Positions 1-9,543 of a stretch of DNA of 64,000 bases are shown piece by piece (positions within the stretch are counted from its first letter, which is position 1; each line of letters opens with the position of its first letter). A model generated the notes under the pieces. The model worked only from the letters and a program-made list of their open reading frames with translations. It was not told the origin of the DNA and did not search any database. The stretch is taken from contig OY727093.1 in NCBI GenBank assembly GCA_963402885.1, forward strand, positions 1,426,001-1,490,000. The letters run 5' to 3'. This DNA is from Antedon bifida. Lineage: Eukaryota; Echinodermata; Crinoidea; Comatulida; Antedonidae. The translations under genes and the position numbers were made by a program.

Positions 1-59
1 GGATTCAGGGGACCCTTGAAATCTCTCAAATATAGTTTTAATAAAATGATATTATTTAC

Positions 60-186
60 CTGCATGTCAAAACTACTATGGTCATATGGCGAGAGTTTCC
101 ATGCAACCTTCTGTTCCTCCTTCTTTATCCTTGCGTCTATTTCACGTTCCAGTGAAGTTAACGTAAAACTTGATTGTTTAACAAAT
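60..186 (-). CDS. Unidentified left gene, coding exon 4 (charged helix)
   Basis: The acceptor is GATTTTAG and the donor GTAAAT. It encodes 42 codons beginning FVKQSSFTLTSLEREID and ending DHSSFDMQ. Alternating acidic and basic residues suggest a helix. The phase at the donor is 0, so the protein continues in an exon left of the window. Confidence 0.75.
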
Positions 187-2391
187 CTAAAATCATTTAA
201 ATTTCAATACAAAATAAAGATTTTACCTTATATAGGCATAAAGTATTAATTTAATAGAGGGTTATTTTAATCAATATTAATTTTTTACTATCGGTATACA
301 AATTGAAATTTCCAAGTTTGTGTGACAAAACAACTCCACTCCCAAAGACTAGCCTGTTATGTTGACCATGTTGTGAATGAATTGTCACCTAATCATTGTG
401 ACAGTGAGATAAATGTCACTGATAATAAAGTTGCCTAAAGAACATTCTTTCTTTATTCATTTCTATTTGGTCTAATCAGTAAAAAATAAAAAATATGTTA
501 TCAGAAAAATATAATACATAAAAAAACGGTTAAAGAAGTGATGTTACTAAAAAAATTATAAATACATTAAACTATTTACCGTATTTTGTCAGGTAACTGT
601 TGCCTTACAGGTTTTACAGAGGGCGTACGGCTGTTTGTTTTAGCAGATAATGTAGATGAAACTGTTGGTCCCAGATAAGCTTTTTTGAATGTTGGTACAT
701 ACATTAGATTCACTCGGTTTAACTGGTTCATAGCGATAATTGAACTTGGTACTTGGTTTACCTCCGCAAATCTTGGTCTAAAAGAAACATAAAACACTGT
801 AAAAACATTTTAAGACTGGTTTGTATATAATTGCTATATTACATGTGCGATAGTCCCAGCAGGAGGTAGGGCAGTCGGTAGAATTTACATGGAAAATGCT
901 TTTAAATTTTCCTTGCATTGATGGTGAAACATGCAGCAATACATGTACATCATCATGAATATTAAAATGACGTTGTTTCAACTTCGGTGTGTGATTGTTC
1001 AGTGGATACACTTTGTCTTCATGCTGCGACCCAGTAATACTGAATTTCCTCCTCAGTTTCCAGTTAAGCTTGAGGACCAGAATAAATACCGTTACATGCC
1101 CTATACTTACTGCTGCAACCTATTTTTATGTGATGGTCTTTTAGACACCGCATCCATTGGAACTGTCTCTGGTCTTTGCTTCAGAATTTTAGGCAAACGA
1201 TGAGGAATACTATCGGTCTCGTCATCATCACTGGTTTTACTGCTTCTTGCCTCTGATGTGGTATAGGCTGACCTGGGCACTGATGTGGTATATGCTGACC
1301 TGGGCACTGATGCGGTATATGCTGACCTGGGCACTGATGCGGTATAGGCTGACCTGGGAATTCGGGCTGTTAGCAGTTCTGGTAAAGAATCTTGTTGGAC
1401 CGACCTGAATGTGTGACAAATAATAATAAATGAAATAGTGATATTAATAATAGTGAAAATAACATAAGATCTGTTCCAGTGTGAGAGGGAAGCATGGGAG
1501 AAAATTGTGCATGCGAGATACATGAAATACGCAACTTTGATTAATGCTTGGTTTCCACTAGACACACGCAACTTAAGGGATTTGACCAATCACAAGCGAT
1601 GGATTATTTTGAACTGTTGCTTGTCATTGGTCAACGCGCTTGCATTGTGTCTACATGCTTGCGTTGCACCAAGCTTAAACAGTAAGCAGGTGATGGTAAA
1701 ATCAAGGAGTTGCTATAATAATTATATACAATTAAATAATTTCATCTAATTCAAAATAATAGTTTGTTGATATGTTTCGTTTTTACTATTTACTATTATG
1801 TATTGTAAAACATAACATGAAGAAATCAAATTTATTAAGCAATTACTTAGTAGGCCTACGCCGTTAAAGATATATTGTCCCCCTAAAAAAATTTTTTTTT
1901 TAAATTTTGTTGTTGAATATGTTATTTTAATGTCACGTAATAGTTATTCACTCTCACAAAAAATTGGGTCTGAAAAAAATTTATTTACCTGAGAAAAATG
2001 TAATTTAAAGCAAAAAATGGTCAAATTGTCTGGAAGACAATGAGTTTTTGGGTAATTTAACTGTTTATTTTGACTTTTTATAGGTGAAATAATTTTTTTA
2101 CCCGTTTTTTTTTTCTTATGGAATTGAATAACTTCATTAAAACTGCAAAATGGCCTATTCAAAGTCCGATTTTAAAAATCTTTATTTTTCATGATTTTGG
2201 GGGACACTACATCTTTAAGTACAGTATTGTATAGAACAAAGCAGGGGCGACTACAGTGTGACACCGCTCTGTGCTGGCTAAGCACGACACCCAAGGAACT
2301 TAGCCTACACGCTTTGCTTACAAAATACTACTTACGACGGGGGTAAAAATCGGCGAAATCTAGGACTATCCATCAAATTGCCTTGAGGCAT
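60..2391 (-). CDS. Unidentified Ser/Thr-rich protein gene, N-terminal part (4 exons, runs off left edge)
   Basis: I do not recognise this protein. Four minus-strand exons (2391-2336, 1404-1111, 777-580, 186-60) join with consistent phase: each of the first three ends with 2 nt of a codon and the next begins with the remaining 1 nt. Every junction has GT donor and AG acceptor (GTAAGT, GTAAGT, GTAAAT, GTAAAT). They encode about 225 residues: a basic start (MPQGNLMDSPRFRRFLPPS), four 9-residue repeats at about residues 35-69, an acidic patch SDDDETDS, a basic Ser/Thr/Pro-rich stretch and a charged, probably helical segment (LEREIDARIKKEEQK). No signal peptide or membrane segment is visible, so a cytoplasmic or cytoskeletal protein is my inference. 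The start was chosen for its Kozak context (GCCATG) and the good donor after it. The gene is divergent to the CDK gene, with a large repeat element between them. Confidence 0.75.
187..579 (-). other. Intron 3 of the left gene
   Basis: AT-rich with GT-AG ends read on the minus strand. I see no further gene or named repeat. Confidence 0.6.
580..777 (-). CDS. Unidentified left gene, coding exon 3
   Basis: The acceptor is CTTTTAG and the donor GTAAAT. It encodes 65 full codons, beginning PRFAEVNQVPSS and ending RQQLPDKI, rich in Ser, Thr, Pro and Lys. A second frame stays open for much of the exon but does not fit the flanking phases. Confidence 0.75.
778..1110 (-). other. Intron 2 of the left gene
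   Basis: About 330 bp between two well-supported exons. Nothing else is recognised in it. Confidence 0.6.
1111..1404 (-). CDS. Unidentified left gene, coding exon 2 with 9-residue repeats
   Basis: The acceptor reads ACATTCAG and the donor GTAAGT. The exon holds 97 codons plus split codons at both ends. It carries four copies of a nonapeptide of the form PRSAYTASV, then an acidic SDDDETD patch and a basic tail ending HKNRLQ. Confidence 0.8.
1256..1359 (-). repeat. 27-bp coding minisatellite (PRSAYTxSx repeats)
   Basis: Almost four copies of a 27-bp unit, in frame with the exon, differ by a few transitions such as TGATGCGG against TGATGTGG. A multiple of three preserves the frame on expansion, so length variation between individuals is likely (inference). 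Confidence 0.8.
1541..1678. mobile_element. TTAA-flanked MITE, family C (GCTTGGTT termini)
   Basis: TTAA, then TGCTTGGTTTCCACTAG at the left, with ACCAAGC and TTAA at the right. The interior holds a CAAT-like inverted pair (TTGACCAATCACA and TTGTCATTGGTCAA). Related copies lie near 26824 and 31497. TTAA on both sides is the signature of piggyBac-type mobilisation. Confidence 0.65.
1864..2218. mobile_element. TTAA-flanked MITE, family B (GTCCCCC termini)
   Basis: Starts TTAA AGATATATTGTCCCCC and ends GGGGGACACTACATCT TTAA, giving 16-bp imperfect inverted termini inside a TTAA duplication. The interior is AT-rich without an ORF. A second copy lies at 14572-14873. Confidence 0.75.
2336..2391 (-). 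CDS. Unidentified left gene, coding exon 1 (start codon)
   Basis: Start ATG is at 2391-2389 in the context GTCGCCATGC. The exon holds 18 codons plus 2 nt and ends at the donor GTAAGT (2335-2330). The leftover TC plus the first G of the next exon gives a serine codon. The element boundary at 2509 is only 118 bp upstream of this ATG. Confidence 0.7.
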
Positions 2392-2500
2392 GGCGACACT
2401 CTTTCAAAAGTCTACATAATAACTTAATTTTATATTACAAAGTATTCGAAATCTGACGTTTCAACACAACGCCACCATCTTTGTTCCTGTTACCATGGAC

Positions 2501-2508
2501 CAACAAAG
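2501..2508. repeat. Left target-site duplication of the 8.3-kb element
   Basis: CAACAAAG directly precedes the left terminus. (C)AACAAAG directly follows the right terminus at 10830/10831-10837. Confidence 0.7.
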
Positions 2509-2680
2509 GAGGTATATTCAGAACGTCATTCTGACGACTGAAGCATTCTCTACTTCTCTACGGAGCGCCATTTATGCCTTTATTAACTTCAGATATAGTA
2601 TAGAATTAGTACTACTGGTCCAGTGGATCAAATTTGGCATCGGTGGAGCACAGTGATATAGAATAGAAATAAGTCACTAA
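2509..2680. repeat. Left terminal inverted repeat of the 8.3-kb element
   Basis: It matches the reverse complement of 10660-10830, including GACGACTGAAGCATTCTC, CGGAGCGCCATTTATGCC and GAGCACAGTGATATAGAAT, with scattered substitutions and a short diverged stretch in the middle. Confidence 0.75.
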
Positions 2681-2975
2681 TTTAAATATATTTTTGTATG
2701 TTAATACACTGTGCTCAAGTGGACCCAATTTGGCACAAGGGGAGCACAGTGATATAAAATAGAAATAAAATCACTAAAATGTTATATCTCATTCGTATTT
2801 TAATATATAATATAAAATAAAAATAATAAAGTCAATGTATTTTAATATTAAGTTGTTTGTATTTTAATACACTGTGCTCAAGTGGACCAAATTTGGTGCT
2901 AGTGGAGCACAGTAATAAAATAAAAATAAGTCACTGCATTTTAATATTTTTTCGTATGTTAATACACTGTGCTCA
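2625..2975. repeat. Subterminal tandem repeats of the 8.3-kb element
   Basis: The block with CTCAAGTGGACC..AATTTGG, GGAGCACAGT and a following ATA/AAT-rich spacer recurs at about 2625, 2710 and 2875, and partially at 2965. One related unit closes the right terminus near 10680-10720 in inverse orientation. Confidence 0.7.
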
Positions 2976-2998
2976 AGTGGATATGAAATAAAACACGC

Positions 2999-3810
2999 AA
3001 AATATCTCCCTTTCAAAAACGTAGAAGGTCAAACCCAGAGGTGAGAGCACTCAAACCTAAGCATTACACGTTGCGCCACAAATTAGTACATGACTGAACA
3101 GCTGATAATAGTCTATTTATACGTGTATTACGTAATCATCATCATCATCATCTTTTTTAGGTTTTTTGGTAGTCTATTTAATGGATAAATGAATGCCATC
3201 CAACTGTGTTTCTGATTTTTAAAAAGTCCACTTGTTTAGGCCTAGGCCTGACATTTCCAACACTCTAAATATCTTAAATTCTATTTAAAAACAAATATAC
3301 GTAGAGGTTCGAACTCACTCTAGAGCTGAGAGCACTCAAATCTGAGAATTGCTGGAAACGACCCCAAAAGGCTGTTAATTTAGGGTAATATAATGTAAAA
3401 GATTAACAACATCAAAATTCAACTGTGGCGTGTTGACCGCGAATGACTAACAATACCATCTTTCCCACTACACCTGCACAAACTCATTTGCATAACAACG
3501 CCGACATACCAAACTACGATGAGATAATTCTTTTCTAAACACGTACACATTCCTTTTTTTCTGACATTAAAATTATTAGTCATTCGCGGCGGTCAACACG
3601 CCACTGTTGAATTTTGATGTTGTTAATCTTTTACATTATATTACCTTAAATTAACTTGACTCTCTAAATATCTCTGTTTCAAAATAAAAGAAAAACATTT
3701 TATACTTATTAAAAGAAAAAAGAAATCCGTGGAGATTTGAACCCCTGCTAGGAGAGCTGAGAGAATCCATCCAACTATAGTTACTAGAGCACTATCTGTT
3801 ATGCCACAAT
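2999..3810 (-). repeat. Three degenerate minus-strand tRNA-like modules
   Basis: Near 2999-3079, 3299-3350 and 3724-3810 the reverse strand carries decayed versions of the module seen intact at 3912-3975: a GTTCGAACC-like B box, GAGTGCT, and a TGGCGCAACG-like A box. The 3299 copy is truncated and the 3724 copy carries an insertion. Confidence 0.5.
3375..3654. mobile_element. Inverted-repeat insertion (MITE-like) inside the composite element
   Basis: The left arm begins TTAATTTAGGGTAATATAAT and runs through GTGGCGTGTTGACCGCGAATGAC to about 3452. The right arm (about 3572-3654) is its near-perfect reverse complement, so arms of about 80 bp flank about 120 bp. Half-copies of the left side recur inverted near 4435, 5270, 6195 and 6970 and in the duplicate unit, suggesting this piece was a founder of the internal repeats. 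Confidence 0.7.
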
Positions 3811-3911
3811 GTACACAAGTAATTAAGGGTGACAATAAGCTTTCATTCTTAGCTCTGCCCCAACCATGGTGAGCTTTAAAAAAAAAAACAATATTCATAA
3901 AAACAACATCC

Positions 3912-3975
3912 GTCGAGGTTCGAACCCCAGCTGATAGCACTCAAAACTGAGCATTACCCGTTGCACCACAAACTA
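3912..3975 (-). repeat. tRNA-like module, minus strand (T1)
   Basis: Read on the minus strand, TGGTGCAACGGG (3968-3957) is a perfect A box and GGTTCGAACC near 3916-3927 a perfect B box, about 30 bp apart. A T-rich run follows downstream. This is a Pol III promoter-like relic, probably from a SINE head. Confidence 0.6.
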
Positions 3976-4072
3976 AAACATGACTGAACAGCTGATAATA
4001 GTCTATTTATACGTGCATTACGTAATTCATCATTACGTCATAAATATCCTATTAACCTTGTAAAACCAAAAT

Positions 4073-4332
4073 GATCAGTTAGCTCAGTCGTCTGAGCGTC
4101 GTGTTAACACACGTATGTCGTGGGTTCGATTCCCACGCTGGTCGGTGGAATAGAGTTAAAGGCATGCGGCCACTGTGTTTGGGGTTCACAGAATTATACG
4201 TCCCCCTTTCCACCACACATCATGAGGCGACAACATCAATGCATCTGGTGATGTGGTGGAAACGACCCCAAAAGGCTGTGGCAGGGCCTTAGTGCTGAGG
4301 CAGGGAGAGCACATTTAACATCTTTTTTTTTA
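4073..4332 (+). mobile_element. tRNA-derived SINE, copy 1
   Basis: The 71-nt head (4073-4143) has A box TTAGCTCAGTCG, B box GGTTCGATTCC and a 7-bp acceptor stem (GATCAGT with GCTGGTC). Its anticodon loop is shortened to TTAACA. The body carries GGCATGCGGCCACTGTG and CAGGGCCTTAGTGCTGAGG, and the element ends in a run of T. D- and T-arms resemble tRNA-Lys. Confidence 0.75.
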
Positions 4333-5637
4333 TTTAATTTTTTTTTTCAACCTGTATTCGATCTCGTAAATTTTATGTTTGCCGCCCTCAATTTAAAAAG
4401 AAATTGAACTTATTATTTTCATCGCAGGTGTACGAAACGGTTTGGTATGCCGTGCGATGTTATGCAATGGTTGTGCAGGTGCAGTGGGAAAGATGCTATT
4501 GTTAGTCATTCGCGGTCAACACGCCACACTGTTAAATTTTGATTTTGTTAATCAATGTTGCTACATTGGTAGCGAAAACGTCCGATTCATGCAAGATATT
4601 CTATTGTAAAATGTTATGAATAAACTTTGATGGTAGTTGCTATGTATGGCCGCACCGTCCCCAGAATAAACATGTTTTAAACAGATAGTTTGTCTTCGAT
4701 GGTTCTTGTATGGAGATAATGGAGAGTAAAATAAGATCAAATATGGAACATTGGCAAAGATGCCGATTTTTAGACCAATTTCGAAGCTTAGACTAATTCC
4801 GCCGCCGGGTAGGCCTTATACGAAGTCGAGTTTTAAAGTAGAAAACCCCACCTAAAATTTTAAAGTCGCATCTGGATAGTTGAAATGTTAACATTATCAT
4901 AATTATCATATGTGATTATGTATAGTTATAAGTATAAGTGCAATTCTTGGCTCTATTTTCATTATTAGCTCTGCCCCAACCATGGTGGGCTAGTACTGGA
5001 GACTTAATATTTAATTTCATATGTTAATGAATTATAGGAGCACTTTCCGATGACAAGCTCTATTGTCCCTGGTGAATCTTATTAATAGTTTGTTTCATAT
5101 AATTTAAAATCATGTAAAGTGCCATTTTTTTGGGGCGGGAACCTATGCAGCTCTATTTTTCAAAATTATCTTTGCTCAGCCTCAAGCATGGTGGGGTACT
5201 GAAGAGTCTTATACCATGTTTAAAAAAATAATAGATGTCATTTCCGGAGACCTTGCAGCTCTATTTTAACCAGTTTGGTATGCCGTGCGTTGTTATGCAA
5301 ATGAGTTTGTGCAGGTGTATTATGGGCAAGATGGTATGTTAGTCATTCGCGGTCAACACGCCACACTGTTAAATTTTGATGTTGTTAATCTTTACATTAG
5401 AAGATTGTTCAAATCATGTAAATAAAACATTTTCCGGCCGGGAACCTATCAGCTCCCCTCTTTTAGTTTGCAAAAGTAATCTCGAAAAGAATGGATGGAA
5501 AATAATGTCATGCAACTTTGTTTCTGATTTTAAAAAAGGTCCACTTGTTTAGGCCTGACATTTACAACCCTCAAAATATCTCTCTTTCAAAATAAAAGAA
5601 AAAACAATATTAATTATTTAAAAAAAAAAAAAAAAAT

Positions 5638-5709
5638 CCGTAGAGGTTCGAACCCAATCTACTAGAACTGAGAGCACCCAAACCTGAGCATTACCCGTTA
5701 AGCCACAAA
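5638..5709 (-). repeat. tRNA-like module, minus strand (T2)
   Basis: On the minus strand it carries A box TGGCTTAACGGG and B box GGTTCGAACCT, separated by a longer variable part than in T1. It faces away from SINE copy 2, about 100 bp away. Confidence 0.6.
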
Positions 5710-5810
5710 GTAGTACATGCCTGAACAGCTGATAATAGTCTATTTATACGTATATTACGTAATTCAACACTACGTCATAAATATCCTATTAATCTTGTTA
5801 AAACCAAAAT

Positions 5811-6072
5811 GATCAGTTAGCTCAGTCGCCTGAGCGTCGTGTTGACAACACGTATGTCGTGGGTTCGATTCCCACGCTGGTCGGTGGAATAGAGTTAAAG
5901 GCATGCGGCCACTGTGTTTGGGGTTCACAGAATTATACGTCCCCCTTTCCACCACACATCATGAGGCGACAACATCAATGCATCTGGTGATGTGGTGGAA
6001 ACGACCCCAAAAGGCTGTGGCAGGGCCTTAGTGCTGAGGCAGGGAGAGCACATTTACCATCTTTTTTTTTTT
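5811..6072 (+). mobile_element. tRNA-derived SINE, copy 2 (intact 72-nt cloverleaf head)
   Basis: The head (5811-5882) folds as a near-complete cloverleaf: 7-bp acceptor, D stem GCTC/GAGC, anticodon stem with loop TTGACAA (anticodon GAC), and T arm GTGGG/CCCAC with TTCGATT. The D loop lacks the usual GG and the first anticodon-stem pair is T-T, so a functional tRNA is unlikely. A 190-bp body and a T-run tail follow, which marks it as a SINE. Confidence 0.75.
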
Positions 6073-7371
6073 GGCTCTCGCCAACTGCTTTGATGGTTTA
6101 AATTTTATGTTTAGCGCCCTCAATTTATTTTAATGTAAAAAAAGGGAATTAATTCTCTTCGTTATGTGTTTAGAAGAGAATTCATTATATCTCATCGTAG
6201 TTTGGTATGCCGTGCGTTTGTTATGCAAATGAGTGTGCACATGTGTTGTGGGAAAGACGGTATTGTCAGTCATTCGCGATCAACACACAACACTGTTCAA
6301 TTTTTATTTTGTTAATCTTTTACATTAGAATTATATTTCTACCGTTACACATTATAGTGTACTTTTAAATATCCATTTCATGCAAGATATTGTATTGTAG
6401 GCCTACTAATATTATGTTGTGAATAAAAGTTTATGGTAGAATAAATAAATAAATATGTTTTAAGCAGATCTTCGAAATTGAAGCACATATGAAGTCGAGT
6501 TTTTTTAAAACCCAACCTAAAATTCGCATCTGGATAGTTGAAATTTAACATTATAATTATCAAAGGTGATATGATAAATCTAATTGTTTTCTAAATTATA
6601 GAAATATTAAAATTAGTAAGTAGGCTTTTGTGTGCTAGCTCTGTTTGTATTTCATAATTTTGTTTGGTTAAATTACCGTCACGGCCGCGTGCATTGCAAG
6701 TCTCACACTTGGGAAACAATCACCATTGTATGGCTGGTCCTGAAGACTTTTATATTTCGTTTCATAATTTCCGGGGACTAGGCTTTCATTCTTAGCTCTG
6801 TCCCAACCATGTTGAGCTTAACTGGAGACTTAATATTTAATTTCATATTTCAATAAATATTTTTTCAAAATTGTCTTTGCTCAGCCCCAATCACGGTGGG
6901 GTAGTGAAGACTCTTATATATCATGTTTCAAAATACTATAGGTGTCATTTCTGGGGACCTTGTAGTTATTTTAAACAGTTTGGTATTCCGTGCGTTGTTA
7001 TGCAAATGAGTTTGTGCAGGTGTAATGGGGAAGATGGCATTGTTAGTCATTCGCGGTGAACACGCCACAAAATTAAATTTAAAAGTTAAATTTTGATTTT
7101 GCTAATCTTTATTAGAAATTCAAATCATGTAAAGATACAATTTTCCGGGCGGGAACCTAGAAGCTGCCCTCCTTTAGTTTGCAAAAGTAATCTTGAAAAG
7201 AACCCCATGCGGAAAAGAAGATTACCCGTTGAAAAGAAGCCCACCGTATCCAAGAGTACTAAAAAATGAGGAACACATGGGCTCTTTTTGCGGTTTTATG
7301 GTGTCTATTTAATGGAAAAGTGAATGCCATACAAAATAAAAAATAAAAAAAAACAATATTCATAAAAAAAA

Positions 7372-7436
7372 TATCCGTCGAGTTTCGAACCCCAGCTGAT
7401 AGCACTCAAAACTGAGCATTACCCGTTGCACCACAA
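7372..7436 (-). repeat. tRNA-like module, minus strand (T3)
   Basis: Duplicate of T1 in the second 3.46-kb unit. The A box is intact, while the B box differs by one base (GTTTCGAACCCC on the plus strand). Confidence 0.55.
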
Positions 7437-7537
7437 ACTGAAACATGACTGAACAGCTGATAATAGTCTATTTATACGTGCATTACGTAATTCATCATTA
7501 CGTCATAAATATCCTATTAACCTTGTAAAACCAAAAT

Positions 7538-7796
7538 GATCAGTTAGCTCAGTCGTCTGAGCGTCGTGTTAACACACGTATGTCGTGGGTTCGATTCCCA
7601 CGCTGGTCGGTGGAATAGAGTTAAAGGCATGCGGCCACTGTGTTTGGGGTTCACAGAATTATACGTCCCCCTTTCCACCACACATCATGAGGCGACAACA
7701 TCAATGCATCTGGTGATGTGGTGGAAACGACCCCAAAAGGCTGTGGCAGGGCCTTAGTGCTGAGGCAGGGAGAGCACATTTAACATCTTTTTTTTT
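7538..7796 (+). mobile_element. tRNA-derived SINE, copy 3
   Basis: Duplicate of copy 1 with the same shortened anticodon loop. It reached this site by tandem duplication rather than by independent insertion. Confidence 0.75.
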
Positions 7797-9107
7797 ATTT
7801 AATTTTTTTTTTCAACCTGTATTCGATCTCGTAAATTTTATGTTTGCCGCCCTCAATTTAAAAAGAAATTGAATTTATTATTTTCATCGCAGGTGTACGA
7901 AACGGTTTGGTATGCCGTGCTATGTTATGCAATGGTTGTGCAGGTGCAGTGGGAAAGATGCTATTGTTAGTCATTCGCGGTCAACACGCCACACTGTTAA
8001 ATTTTGATTTTGTTAATCAATGTTGCTACATTGGTAGCGAAAACGTCCGATTCATGCAAGATATTCTATTGTAAAATGTTATGAATAAACGTTGATGGTA
8101 GTTGCTATGTATGGCCGCACCGTCCCCAGAATAAACATGTTTTAAACAGATAGTTTGTCTTCGATGGTTCTTGTATGAAGATAATAGAGAGTAAAATAAG
8201 ATCAAATATGGAACATTGGCAAAGATGCTGATTTTTAGACGAATTTCGAAGCTTAGACTAATTCCGCCGCCGGGTAGGCCTTATACGAAGTCGAGTTTTA
8301 AAGTAGAAAACCCCACCTAAAATGTTAAAGTCGCATCTGGATAGTTGAAATTTTAACATTATCATAATTATCATATGTGATTATGTATAGTTATAAGTAT
8401 AAGTGCAATTCTTGGCTCTATTTTCATTATTAGCTCTGCCCCAACCATGGTGGGCTAGTACTGGAGACTTAATATTTAATTTCATATGTTAATGAATTAT
8501 AGGAGCACTTTCCGATGACAAGCTCTATTGTCCCTGGTGAATCTTATTAATAGTTTGTTTCATATAATTTAAAATCATGTAAAGTGCCATTTTTTTGGGG
8601 CGGGAACCTATGCAGCTCTATTTTTCAAAATTATCTTTGCTCAGCCCCAAGCATGGTGGGGTACTGAAGAGTCTTATACCATGTTTAAAAAAATAATAGA
8701 TGTCATTTCCGGAGACCTTGCAGCTCTATTTTAACCAGTTTGGTATGCCGTGCGTTGTTATGCAAATGAGTTTGTGCAGGTGTATTATGGGCAAGATGGT
8801 ATGTTAGTCATTCGCGGTCAACACGCCACACTGTTAAATTTTGATGTTGTTAATCTTTACATTAGAAGATTGTTCAAATCATGTAAATAAAACATTTTCC
8901 GGCCGGGAACCTATCAGCTCCCCTCTTTTAGTTTGCAAAAGTAATCTCGAAAAGAATGGATGGAAAATAATGTCATGCAACTTTGTTTCTGATTTTAAAA
9001 AAGGTCCACTTGTTTAGGCCTGACATTTACAACCCTCAAAATATCTCTCTTTCAAAATAAAAGAAAAAACAATATTAATTATTTAAAAAAAAAAAAAAAA
9101 AAAAAAA

Positions 9108-9183
9108 ATCCGTAGAGGTTCGAACCCAATCTACTAGAACTGAGAGCACCCAAACCTGAGCATTACCCGTTAAGCCACAAAGT
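9108..9183 (-). repeat. tRNA-like module, minus strand (T4)
   Basis: Duplicate of T2, preceded by an expanded A run on the plus strand (a T run downstream of the module on its own strand). Confidence 0.6.
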
Positions 9184-9282
9184 AGTACATGCCTGAACAG
9201 CTGATAATAGTCTATTTATACGTATATTACGTAATTCAACACTACGTCATAAATATCCTATTAATCTTGTTAAAACCAAAAT

Positions 9283-9543
9283 GATCAGTTAGCTCAGTCG
9301 CCTGAGCGTCGTGTTGACAACACGTATGTCGTGGGTTCGATTCCCACGCTGGTCGGTGGAATAGAGTTAAAGGCATGCGGCCACTGTGTTTGGGGTTCAC
9401 AGAATTATACGTCCCCCTTTCCACCACACATCATGAGGCGACAACATCAATGCATCTGGTGATGTGGTGGAAACGACCCCAAAAGGCTGTGGCAGGGCCT
9501 TAGTGCTGAGGCAGGGAGAGCACATTTACCATCTTTTTTTTTT
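9283..9543 (+). mobile_element. tRNA-derived SINE, copy 4 (intact head)
   Basis: Duplicate of copy 2 with an identical 72-nt cloverleaf head (9283-9354). The body ends in a T run. Confidence 0.75.

Larger units (their letters stand above)
1405..2335 (-). other. Intron 1 of the left gene, holding two MITEs
   Basis: The intron separates the start exon from exon 2. Two TTAA-bounded inverted-repeat elements (1541-1678 and 1864-2218) account for about half of it. The rest is AT-rich with no coding signal. Confidence 0.6.
3880..7340. repeat. Tandem unit 1 of the 3.46-kb duplication
   Basis: It aligns to 7341-10631 almost base for base, differing by sparse substitutions, homopolymer length (for example an A run at 5624 against a longer one at 9085) and small indels. 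Both units start in an A-rich tract before CAATATTCATAAAA. The unit contains two SINE copies and two opposed tRNA-like modules. Confidence 0.85.

Noticed and set aside
5811-5882. Functional tRNA gene (anticodon GAC)
   Set aside because: The cloverleaf is nearly complete, but the D loop lacks GG, the anticodon stem has a T-T pair, and the sequence continues into a SINE body repeated four times.
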